DNA of 60,000 nucleotides, taken from contig NZ_CP130318.1 in the NCBI RefSeq assembly GCF_032268605.1, positions 245,001 to 305,000 on the forward strand, written 5' to 3'. The notes under the pieces were generated by a model. That model did not search any database. It was given only the letters and a program-made list of their open reading frames with translations, and was not told the DNA's origin. Of this stretch, positions 53,574 to 60,000 are shown one piece after another (position 1 is the first letter of the stretch; each line of letters opens with the position of its first letter). The stretch comes from Paenibacillus aurantius. Its GTDB lineage: Bacteria; Bacillota; Bacilli; Paenibacillales; NBRC-103111. A program made the translations under genes and the position numbers.

Positions 53574-53642
53574 TTGACATCCCCTGGAAAAAACCTATAA
53601 TGAAAGAAAGTCATCTAATTCATATAAGTTTACTCAGAATTA
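53574..53642 (+). promoter_or_regulatory. SigA promoter and possible operator for cysH-sat
   Basis: TTGACA (53574-53579) and TATAAT (53596-53601) are perfect consensus hexamers with a 16-base spacer. Just downstream of the expected start is an inverted repeat, TAATTC (53616-53621) and GAATTA (53637-53642). Its position suits a repressor site, for example a CymR-type regulator of sulfur genes; that identity is a guess. No S-box riboswitch is visible. Confidence 0.7.
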
Positions 53643-53657
53643 AGTGGAGGGTATGGT

Positions 53658-54350
53658 ATGAATCTTTTTGAGAAAGAAGAATGGATCCGTTCCGCTGCTG
53701 TAGTCATGGAAAACGAATCCCCTGAAACGATTATCGCATGGGCGGTGGAGAAGTTCCCCAATATCACACTGGCCTGCAGCTTTGGAGCGGAGGATGTTGT
53801 CCTGGTTGATATGCTTCATAAGGTAAGTCCATCTACCGACATTTTCTATTTGGATACCCAGCTGCATTTCAAAGAAACGTATGAGACCCGGGACCGGTTG
53901 GAGCAGCGCTACGGAAAGTCTTTCGTCCAAGTGCTTCCGAAGCTCTCCTTGGAGGAACAGGCGAGCCTGCACGGGGCCGAGCTCTGGGGATCGGATCCGA
54001 ACGCTTGCTGCGGCATCCGCAAAGTCGACCCGCTGACCGAAATTCTGTCTAAATACGATGCCTGGATTACGGGAATACGCCGTGATCAGGCGCCGACCCG
54101 CGCCAATTCCAAGAAAGTGGAATACGACGTCAAGTTCGGCCTTGTGAAGTTCAACCCACTTGCCAGTTGGACGTCAGAGGACGTCTGGAATTACATCCGT
54201 CAGAACGATATCATTTACAACGCCCTGCATGACAATTACTACCCCAGCATCGGTTGCGAGATGTGTACGCGCCAAGTACTGCCGGGAGAAGATCCTAGAG
54301 CCGGACGCTGGTCAGGTCACGAGAAGACGGAATGTGGGCTTCATAAATAA
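53658..54350 (+). CDS. cysH: CysH, adenylylsulfate (APS/PAPS) reductase
   Basis: A 230-residue reductase that makes sulfite using thioredoxin. SFGAED (41-46) is the PP-loop. Cys117-Cys118 (NACCGIRK) and Cys200/Cys203 (GCEMC) form the four-cysteine 4Fe-4S set of the APS-reducing branch, and the C-terminal ECGLHK carries the redox-active Cys226. The FeS motif implies that APS can be used directly, consistent with no APS kinase gene here. The ATG follows GTGGAGGGT. It is followed by sat after 23 bases. Confidence 0.94.
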   Translation: MNLFEKEEWIRSAAVVMENESPETIIAWAVEKFPNITLACSFGAEDVVLVDMLHKVSPSTDIFYLDTQLHFKETYETRDRLEQRYGKSFVQVLPKLSLEEQASLHGAELWGSDPNACCGIRKVDPLTEILSKYDAWITGIRRDQAPTRANSKKVEYDVKFGLVKFNPLASWTSEDVWNYIRQNDIIYNALHDNYYPSIGCEMCTRQVLPGEDPRAGRWSGHEKTECGLHK

Positions 54351-54373
54351 GAACATCGCGAGGGAGGATACTC

Positions 54374-55549
54374 ATGTCTGAAACGATCAAAGCACACGGC
54401 GGTACCTTGGTTAACCGGCTGGTAACGGGGGCGGAGAGAGAAGCGCTTCTCGAGAAAGCCAAGCAGCTGCCTTCTTTTTCGGTGAATGCCTGGACCATCT
54501 CCGACCTGGATCTAATTGCGGTAGGGGCATTCTCCCCGTTAACCGGGTTTATGAAGGAAGCCGATTACCGGTCGGTTGTCGAATCCATGAGACTGTCGGA
54601 TGGAACGGTCTGGAGCATCCCGATTACTCTAGCCGTCGAGGAACAGGAAGCCGCCAAGCTGCAAATCGGTCAGCAGTTGGCCCTTAAGGGCGCGGAGGAT
54701 GACATTCTCTACGCGATCCTTGAGGTGGAAAGCATTTATAAGGCCGATCAACGGCTTGAGGCTGTCAAAGTATTCAAGACGGACGATGAAGCCCATCCAG
54801 GGGTGCAGAAGCTCCTTTCGCGGCCATCTACGTATGTAGGCGGTGCCATTCAGATGGTCAACCGCCCCCAGCCGAAGAAATTCGAAGAGTTCTACTTCAC
54901 ACCGTCGGAAACCAGAGCCACCTTTGCTGAGAAGGGCTGGAGAACCGTTGTCGGGTTCCAGACGCGCAATCCGGTTCACCGGGCTCACGAATATATCCAG
55001 AAGAGTGCTATGGAGATTGTGGACGCGTTGTTTCTGAACCCCTTGGTCGGAGAAACGAAGTCCGATGATATCTCCGCCGACGTCCGCATGAAGAGCTATT
55101 TGGTGCTGTTGGAGAACTACTATCCGAAGGATAGGGTATTCCTCGGCGTTTTCCCGGCGGCTATGCGTTATGCGGGACCGAGGGAAGCCATTTTTCATGC
55201 CATGGTACGGAAAAATTACGGCTGCACGCACTTTATCGTAGGTCGGGACCACGCCGGCGTAGGTGATTATTACGGGACGTATGAAGCGCAGGAAATCTTC
55301 TCTAACTTCACCGCTGAAGAGTTGGGCATTACGCCTTTATTCTTCGAGCACAGCTTCTTCTGCACGAAATGCGGCAACATGGCCTCCAGCAAAACCTGCC
55401 CGCACGATAAAGCGGATCATCTCCATCTGTCGGGAACCAAAGTGAGAGGGCTGCTTCGCGAAGGCAAATGCCCGCCTAAGGAATTTACTCGTCCCGAGGT
55501 GGCCGAAGTGCTGATCGAAGGCATGAACGAACAGCTCGTGAGCCAGTAA
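54374..55549 (+). CDS. sat: Sat, sulfate adenylyltransferase (ATP sulfurylase)
   Basis: A 391-residue enzyme forming APS from sulfate and ATP. The catalytic motif [11 protein letters not shown] (196-206) and the [12 protein letters not shown] loop are present, plus a C-terminal four-Cys/His zinc site ([17 protein letters not shown]). It is the homo-oligomeric type found in Bacillus, without a fused APS kinase. It supplies the substrate for CysH. Preceded by GAGGGAGGA. Confidence 0.96.
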   Translation: MSETIKAHGGTLVNRLVTGAEREALLEKAKQLPSFSVNAWTISDLDLIAVGAFSPLTGFMKEADYRSVVESMRLSDGTVWSIPITLAVEEQEAAKLQIGQQLALKGAEDDILYAILEVESIYKADQRLEAVKVFKTDDEAHPGVQKLLSRPSTYVGGAIQMVNRPQPKKFEEFYFTPSETRATFAEKGWRTVVGFQTRNPVHRAHEYIQKSAMEIVDALFLNPLVGETKSDDISADVRMKSYLVLLENYYPKDRVFLGVFPAAMRYAGPREAIFHAMVRKNYGCTHFIVGRDHAGVGDYYGTYEAQEIFSNFTAEELGITPLFFEHSFFCTKCGNMASSKTCPHDKADHLHLSGTKVRGLLREGKCPPKEFTRPEVAEVLIEGMNEQLVSQ

Positions 55550-55556
55550 CAACTTG

Positions 55557-55585
55557 TCATATTTGTCCGCCTCGTCCCATATGAT
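55557..55585 (+). promoter_or_regulatory. SigE-like promoter for cwlD
   Basis: TCATATT (55557-55563) matches the SigE -35 consensus KMATATT exactly. CATATGAT (55578-55585) matches six of eight positions of the -10 CATACAHT, with a 14-base spacer. The predicted start is near 55592, just before the GGATGAGGTGG ribosome binding site. Confidence 0.6.
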
Positions 55586-55619
55586 TACTTGTGATCAAGG
55601 GGATGAGGTGGATTTTTTT

Positions 55620-56375
55620 ATGCGCAAATTCAGAGGCCGGATTGTGGTTTGGATGACTTTGCACGGAATGATGAAAATAGCCGTATCTGCTTTGATTGTC
55701 GGGATGCTTGTCTTTGTGTACACCTATGAGCTTCCCTCGGCCAAGACCTGGACTTACTGGACGCTTCCTCTGTCCGGGAAGGTGATCGCCTTGGATGCCG
55801 GGCATGGTGGACCGGATGGGGGAGCGGTAAGCAGGGAAGGGGTGATTGAGAAGGATGTGAACCTGGCCATTTCTTTATATTTGCGCGACTACCTTCAGCA
55901 GGCAGGGGCTTTGGTAGTGATGACCAGGGAAGTCGATAAGGATCTGGCAGGGGACGATACCAAACGGCTCAGCAAACGAAAGACCGAGGATTTGTTAAGC
56001 CGGGTGGACTATGTCAACAAACAGAAATCCGACCTTCTCGTCAGCATCCACCTGAACAGCTTTCCTTCGGCAAAGTGGAATGGAGCCCAGACCTTCTATT
56101 CCGAAACCAATCCAGAGAATTCCACGTTGGCAGGTCTTATCCAGCAGGAGATCAAGCGCAACCTGGAGAACACGGACCGGGTTCCGAAGCCGGTGGACAA
56201 TGTCTATCTTCTCAAAACGGTAACCATTCCGAGCGCCTTAGTCGAAGTGGGCTTCCTCTCCAATCCGGAAGAGGCGCGGCTGCTCTCCCAGACCTCGTAC
56301 CAGCAGAAAGTATCGGCCGCCATCTATCAGGGGATTCTTAAGTATTACGCCGGGGAGAAAGTGGGAACTCCCTGA
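55620..56375 (+). CDS. cwlD: CwlD, N-acetylmuramoyl-L-alanine amidase for spore cortex muramic lactam
   Basis: A 251-residue Amidase_3 enzyme with one N-terminal membrane segment (about 19-37). Zinc ligands are in LDAGHGGPDGG (His), GVIEKDVN (Glu) and SIHLNSF (His), and the catalytic Glu is in ALVEVGFLSN. With PdaA and in complex with GerS-type partners in some species, it makes muramic-delta-lactam in the cortex. The ATG at 55620 follows GGATGAGGTGG; the longer frame from 55554 would overlap the promoter. Confidence 0.94.
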   Translation: MRKFRGRIVVWMTLHGMMKIAVSALIVGMLVFVYTYELPSAKTWTYWTLPLSGKVIALDAGHGGPDGGAVSREGVIEKDVNLAISLYLRDYLQQAGALVVMTREVDKDLAGDDTKRLSKRKTEDLLSRVDYVNKQKSDLLVSIHLNSFPSAKWNGAQTFYSETNPENSTLAGLIQQEIKRNLENTDRVPKPVDNVYLLKTVTIPSALVEVGFLSNPEEARLLSQTSYQQKVSAAIYQGILKYYAGEKVGTP

Positions 56376-56383
56376 ACATGTGG

Positions 56384-56389
56384 TATACT
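56384..56389 (+). promoter_or_regulatory. extended -10 element upstream of mrp/salA
   Basis: TGGTATACT gives a TGn-extended -10 (TATACT), 39 bases before the start codon. No good -35 is seen. Confidence 0.4.
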
Positions 56390-56428
56390 TAAGAAAACGG
56401 ATAACGAACAGGCGGTGTACTAACCTTT

Positions 56429-57532
56429 ATGATAACCAAAGAAGCCGTAATCCAGGCACTATCCCATATTTACGATCCGGAATTCAACAAGCCGGCGGCT
56501 GAGCTTAACCTTATTCGGGATGTTATGACCAAAGAAACCCAGGCAAACTTGACCTTCGTTCTTACCCGGGAGGATGAGTTGCTGAAAGAGCAGTATCGTC
56601 AGGATGTGGAGGAGGCTTTGAAGCCTTTAGGCGTCCAGGACGTGCATATCCGCTTCCGGATGATCACCGATTATGAACGGGCGGAAGTGGCCAAGAAGCT
56701 GCAGGAAAATTCGGCTCCCCGTCAAGAGGGCGGGCCCATTCCTACTCATGCTCCGGCCCAAGGAGCTGCCCCTCTGCTTTCCCCCGAGTCGGAAACCCGG
56801 TTCATCGCCATTGCAAGCGGGAAAGGCGGAGTAGGCAAATCCACCGTCACGGTTAACTTGGCTGCCGCCCTTGCCAGAAGAGGCAAGAAGGTAGGCATCA
56901 TCGATGCCGACATCTATGGGTTTAGCGTTCCCGATATGATGGGAGTAGAAGAAAGACCCCAGCTTGTTAACGAACGGATTATCCCAATCGAACGGCACGG
57001 GGTCAAGATTATGTCCATGGGTTTCTTCGTGGAAGATAATGCCCCCATTATCTGGCGGGGGCCGATGCTCGGAAAGATGCTCCGTAACTTCTTCTCCGAA
57101 GTGGAATGGGGAGAGCTCGACTACTTGCTTCTCGATCTTCCGCCGGGAACCGGAGACGTGGCCCTCGATGTTCATCAAATGATCCCGCACAGCAAAGAAA
57201 TCATCGTCACCACGCCTCATGCGACGGCGGCTTTTGTAGCGGCCCGCGCCGGGGCGATGGCCGTTCATACGGATCATGAAATTCTGGGCATTGTCGAGAA
57301 CATGTCGTACTATGTGAACGCCAATGGGGAGAAGGATTACGTGTTTGGCCGCGGAGGCGGGGCGAAGCTCGCCGAGCAGCTGCATACCGACCTGCTTGCC
57401 CAGATTCCGCTGGGTGCTCCGGACAACCATCCGGCCGAGCCGGATTATTCCCCGTGCGTTTACAAAGCCGAAACGGAAACCGGCCGGCTGTATCTGGAAG
57501 TGGCCGATCAGGTCATTAAGAAGCTGGGTTAA
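56429..57532 (+). CDS. salA: Mrp/ApbC-family P-loop ATPase (SalA-like)
   Basis: The 367-residue protein has an N-terminal MIP18/DUF59 domain (about 1-80), a variable Pro-rich linker (about 95-120) and a Mrp/NBP35 ATPase with SGKGGVGKST (130-139). The CxxC that binds Fe-S clusters in carriers of this family is missing: the equivalent loop reads NMSYYVNANGEKDYVFGRGG, and the whole protein has one cysteine. B. subtilis SalA, in the same place, is likewise placed before gerD and acts as a regulator affecting protease genes. A regulatory rather than cluster-carrier role is inferred. Confidence 0.88.
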   Translation: MITKEAVIQALSHIYDPEFNKPAAELNLIRDVMTKETQANLTFVLTREDELLKEQYRQDVEEALKPLGVQDVHIRFRMITDYERAEVAKKLQENSAPRQEGGPIPTHAPAQGAAPLLSPESETRFIAIASGKGGVGKSTVTVNLAAALARRGKKVGIIDADIYGFSVPDMMGVEERPQLVNERIIPIERHGVKIMSMGFFVEDNAPIIWRGPMLGKMLRNFFSEVEWGELDYLLLDLPPGTGDVALDVHQMIPHSKEIIVTTPHATAAFVAARAGAMAVHTDHEILGIVENMSYYVNANGEKDYVFGRGGGAKLAEQLHTDLLAQIPLGAPDNHPAEPDYSPCVYKAETETGRLYLEVADQVIKKLG

Positions 57533-57541
57533 TCACAATGA

Positions 57542-57573
57542 GGGCCTCACTGCCATTAGTGAGGCCCCTTTTG
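57542..57573. terminator. terminator between salA and the convergent gerD
   Basis: GGGCCTCACT and AGTGAGGCCC form a perfect 10-bp stem with loop GCCATT, followed by CTTTTGTT on the plus strand. On the minus strand the downstream T run is poor, so it mainly serves salA. Confidence 0.85.
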
Positions 57574-57576
57574 TTG

Positions 57577-58323
57577 CTATTGTTCTTTCTGCCCGCCTTC
57601 GCCGTCCTGATTTTTACCCTTGGAAGAGCCGCTGCCGCCCTGCTCGTCGCCTCCGCCGGAGTCGCCTTCTCCGCCTCCGCCTCCGCCGTCCTGCTTGCCG
57701 GAGTCGCCTCCGCCTTCTTTCTTGGACTTGTCTTCGGCCTTGCCTTCTTTAGGCTTGATATCCTCCTGAAGAACACGGGTGAACAGAGCCATCAGTTCCG
57801 CTTTGTAAAGAGGGCTTTGCAAAGATTCCTGAATCACTTTCATCATCTGCTGACGATACTGGGGGCTCTTCATGCTATCCATGACAAGCTTTTGGTATTC
57901 CGGCGTATTCATCAAATCGAGCAGGGACTTCTGATAATCCGGATCCTTTATCAAGTCCTTGTGCATCTGCGCATTCGTTTTTTGAATGGATTTGGCGAAA
58001 TCACCGGCGAATTTAGGGTCGAGCATCGTTTTCTCCACCAGTTTGCTTCCGGTTTCACCGATAAGAATATCCTTAACGGCCATTTGGATCTGCTGCCCTT
58101 CACCCGTAGAGAGAAGCTTAACGGTTTTGTCTTTGTTTTTGTTGGAAGCTTCCTCGATGACCTTCTGGGCATCATCGCTTTTGAGAACATCAATGACAAT
58201 GGATTTCGTGTCTTTATAGCTCTGGGCACTCTGCCCCGAATTGGACGAAGACGGATTGCCGCAGGCCCCCAGCAAAGCAATAGCGAGCACCAGAATGGCC
58301 GCACTTAGTCGGGAAGAACCCAT
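57577..58323 (-). CDS. gerD: GerD, spore germination lipoprotein
   Basis: A 248-residue lipoprotein needed for rapid nutrient germination in Bacillus, where it organises the germinosome in the inner spore membrane. The signal peptide ends in lipobox LLGAC with lipidated Cys21. The middle is helical with repeated P-x-Y units, and residues about 190-248 form a Gly/Lys/Glu/Asp-rich low-complexity tail, making it longer than the roughly 185 residues of B. subtilis GerD. The ATG at 58323 has AAAGGAG upstream on the minus strand; longer frames extend past the SigG-like promoter. Confidence 0.92.
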   Translation of the reverse strand: MGSSRLSAAILVLAIALLGACGNPSSSNSGQSAQSYKDTKSIVIDVLKSDDAQKVIEEASNKNKDKTVKLLSTGEGQQIQMAVKDILIGETGSKLVEKTMLDPKFAGDFAKSIQKTNAQMHKDLIKDPDYQKSLLDLMNTPEYQKLVMDSMKSPQYRQQMMKVIQESLQSPLYKAELMALFTRVLQEDIKPKEGKAEDKSKKEGGGDSGKQDGGGGGGEGDSGGGDEQGGSGSSKGKNQDGEGGQKEQ

Positions 58324-58359
58324 TTTCCTCAACGCTCCTTTACCTTTATCATTTGCCGT

Positions 58360-58389
58360 TAGTATGCGCCCCAACAGGCGTTTTATGAA
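58360..58389 (-). promoter_or_regulatory. SigG-like promoter of gerD
   Basis: On the minus strand TTCATA (58389-58384) and CATACTA (58366-58360) are separated by 17 bases; the -10 is an exact SigG match. The start would lie about 30 bases before the ATG at 58323. gerD is a known forespore SigG gene in B. subtilis. Confidence 0.8.
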
Positions 58390-58417
58390 GGAGACCATTA
58401 GCTTTTTATTGTGAACG

Positions 58418-58427
58418 TTGGTACAAT
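58418..58427 (+). promoter_or_regulatory. extended -10 element upstream of kbaA
   Basis: TTGGTACAAT includes a TGn-extended -10 TACAAT (58422-58427), 47 bases before the kbaA start. The -35 is weak. It is divergent from the gerD promoter. Confidence 0.4.
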
Positions 58428-58474
58428 TAGCAATGATTGAAGACAAGAATGAACAGATGTGGAGGTATTGTGTT

Positions 58475-59122
58475 TTGACGCTCAGGAAATGGTTTTATTT
58501 GTTCTGGACGACACTGCTCTTAGGGACGGTGGCGGCCTGTGCAACCGGGTTGGTCCTGATGGGGACTTATAAAGATTTTTCTTTTATGGAGCTGACCGAA
58601 CCGGGGCTCAACGGCTCCACGCTTATTTTTATGATTTTAGGGGGAGCCACCATCAGCCTGCTGAGCCAGATGGGCTTTTTCTCGTATATGATCATCCGTT
58701 TTATCGCCATGGGTATTCTGCGCAGCCGGGTTAGATGGGATCTCCTGCAGCTGGCTGTCGTGATTGTCGTCATGATCGATACCATTTACCTGAGGTACTC
58801 CACATTCGCCTCCAACGAAAGCTGGGTCGGGTATGCCCTGCTTCCTGTTCTTATTCTTCTGTTCGCCCTCGCCATCAGCTGGTGGAAAGTCAAGCTGACC
58901 AACGGAGGGGCATTTCTTTCCACTTTGTTCTTTATGTTCGTAGCGACCATTCTGGAAGCCGTCCCGGCCCTTAATCTGGACAGCCCGCCATCCTATATCT
59001 TTATGCTGGTTCCGCTTTTGGTCTGCAATGCCTGGCAAATTCTAATCCTGCAGAAAGTTCTGGACAACAAAAAAGAGCCGGAAGCCGGCTCCCTTGCTCC
59101 CCCACGTACCAAGCGGGGCTAA
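58475..59122 (+). CDS. kbaA: KbaA, activator of the KinB sporulation signalling pathway
   Basis: A 215-residue membrane protein with about six hydrophobic segments, starting with LRKWFYLFWTTLLLGTVAAC. In B. subtilis KbaA activates the KinB kinase feeding the Spo0 phosphorelay, in the same gerD-kbaA-pdaB order. The start is TTG 58475, 9 bases after GGAGGT (58461-58466); the open frame from 58418 includes promoter sequence. The stop codon overlaps the convergent pdaB stop by four bases. Confidence 0.88.
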   Translation: MTLRKWFYLFWTTLLLGTVAACATGLVLMGTYKDFSFMELTEPGLNGSTLIFMILGGATISLLSQMGFFSYMIIRFIAMGILRSRVRWDLLQLAVVIVVMIDTIYLRYSTFASNESWVGYALLPVLILLFALAISWWKVKLTNGGAFLSTLFFMFVATILEAVPALNLDSPPSYIFMLVPLLVCNAWQILILQKVLDNKKEPEAGSLAPPRTKRG

Positions 59123-59901
59123 TTCCAATTTTTAAACATTTGGTCATTGACAGGAGTTTGGGTAACACTGGTCTGATGAATCATCTCGGAAACCGTCACG
59201 AATTCGTAGCCTTGAGCTTTTAATTGGTCGATAATGCGGGGCAGGGCCTCATGGGTCTGCTCCGAGGAGTCGCTCGCATGCAGCAGGACGATATCCCCGT
59301 TATGGGCTTTGGTGACCACTCGTTCCACAATTTGATCCACTCCAATGTTCTTCCAATCCATGGAGTCCGTATCCCACTGGATCACCTTATAGTTCAACTC
59401 ATCCGCTATTTTAAGAACCCGCTTGTCAAAATCTCCGTTAGGCAGGCGGATAAGAGCGGGGGGCTTTTTGGTTAAGTCCGTTAACATTTGATGGGCTGTC
59501 TCTATTTCCGCGCGGATTTCTTCGTCGCTTAGCTCGGTGTAATTAACATGGCGATAACCGTGGCTTCCGATCTCGAAGCCGCCTTTGACCAGCTTATCCA
59601 CCACCTCGGGATGCGTTTTGCTCCAGGGAGAAGACAGGAAGAAGGTTGATTTTTTGACTCCCTTGTCTTCCAGAACCTTAATAATGGGCTCGGCTCGTTT
59701 ATCCCCCCAGCTGATGTCGAAGGTGAGAGCGATCACCTTCCTGTCCGTCTGGACACTGTAAATGGCCGCGGGTTCGTTTGTCGAGAAGACGGAAACCTGA
59801 TCCTTCTCCACATAAATAATTCCTATGGCGAAAACTAGGGAAGCGGCAATGATAAAGTACTGTTTTAATCTGCGGCCGTTCATCACATAAAAGAAATTCA
59901 A
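59119..59901 (-). CDS. pdaB: PdaB, polysaccharide deacetylase family sporulation protein
   Basis: A 260-residue protein with one N-terminal membrane segment (about 14-31) and a NodB-type deacetylase domain. Motifs are LTFDISWGDKRAEPII, GSHGYRHVNY (metal histidines) and IRLPNGDFDKRV, then DIVLLHASD. The second Asp of the usual TFDD motif is Ile here, as in B. subtilis PdaB, so classical activity is uncertain. B. subtilis PdaB is needed to maintain the spore after late sporulation. The TTG start at 59901 has AAAGGAGGT upstream on the minus strand. Confidence 0.94.
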   Translation of the reverse strand: MNFFYVMNGRRLKQYFIIAASLVFAIGIIYVEKDQVSVFSTNEPAAIYSVQTDRKVIALTFDISWGDKRAEPIIKVLEDKGVKKSTFFLSSPWSKTHPEVVDKLVKGGFEIGSHGYRHVNYTELSDEEIRAEIETAHQMLTDLTKKPPALIRLPNGDFDKRVLKIADELNYKVIQWDTDSMDWKNIGVDQIVERVVTKAHNGDIVLLHASDSSEQTHEALPRIIDQLKAQGYEFVTVSEMIHQTSVTQTPVNDQMFKNWN

Positions 59902-59969
59902 CCGTTCAGACCTCCTTTTGGCCTCTGCTTTGTCTAAAGGGAAGGGCTTGTTTACCCTGATTAGTACAA

Positions 59970-59997
59970 AGTGTATGCCTGTACTTTCGGATTATGA
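59970..59997 (-). promoter_or_regulatory. SigE-like promoter of pdaB
   Basis: On the minus strand TCATAAT (59997-59991), a 13-base spacer and CATACACT (59977-59970) resemble SigE elements KMATATT and CATACAHT; the -10 matches at seven or eight positions. It lies about 70 bases upstream of the start codon. Confidence 0.55.
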
Positions 59998-60000
59998 CTC

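Noticed and set aside
53616-53642. Naming the cysH inverted repeat as a definite CymR box
   Set aside because: I cannot match it confidently to a published consensus, so it is left as a candidate operator only.
58324-58446. 41-codon N-terminal extension of gerD
   Set aside because: It runs upstream through the SigG-like promoter and would place the lipobox signal peptide internally.

Overview
The window is about 60 kb of core chromosome from a spore-forming, low-GC-lineage Gram-positive of the Bacillales. Gene order, protein sequences and moderately high GC content point to Paenibacillus or a close relative (Paenibacillaceae). The segment corresponds to the stretch of the Bacillus subtilis chromosome that runs from one rRNA operon through ctsR, sigH, the rplK-rpoBC cluster, the str, S10, spc and alpha ribosomal clusters, and on to the cwlD-salA-gerD-kbaA-pdaB sporulation group. 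No prophage, insertion sequence, CRISPR array or tRNA gene was seen.

Layout: (1) 1-1791, the 3' part of a 23S rRNA gene, a 5S rRNA gene with terminator, and a degenerate second copy of the 5S 3' half plus terminator. (2) 1899-6619, the CtsR heat-shock operon ctsR-mcsA-mcsB-clpC, with a perfect CtsR operator at its promoter. (3) 6731-12997, radA, disA, pssA, an unrecognised small Cys-containing gene on the minus strand, yacL-like, ispD and ispF. (4) 13040-19381, gltX, a cysteine T-box, cysE-cysS, mrnC, rlmB, yacP/rae1 and sigH. (5) 19603-31709, rpmG-secE-nusG, rplK-rplA, rplJ-rplL, an RsmC-like methyltransferase, rpoB-rpoC and the L7Ae-like gene. (6) 31830-53432, the str, S10, spc and alpha ribosomal protein clusters with secY, adk, map, infA and rpoA, followed by truA and rplM-rpsI. 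(7) 53658-55549, a two-gene sulfate assimilation unit, cysH-sat. (8) 55620-59901, the sporulation/germination group cwlD, mrp/salA, gerD, kbaA and pdaB.

Most of the window builds and regulates the translation and transcription machinery. The regulatory sequences are more informative than the gene list. The rplK and rplA leaders each carry a copy of the L1-binding helix that is also present in the 23S rRNA of this window. An L10 leader with an intrinsic terminator precedes rplJ. A Cys T-box (UGC specifier, UGGA antiterminator motif) precedes cysE. Sporulation-type promoters can be read upstream of gerD (SigG-like), cwlD and pdaB (SigE-like), and unexpectedly upstream of rpoA (an exact SigG-like match).

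Differences from B. subtilis order include the absence of the ECF transporter genes between rplQ and truA, the presence of cysH-sat after rpsI, and pssA plus a small hypothetical gene between disA and the yacL-like gene. I found no clearly new multi-gene system; the best candidates for novelty are regulatory sites and the repeat architecture of GerD. All start-site changes and promoter calls come from reading the sequence by eye, with no searches or folding calculations.
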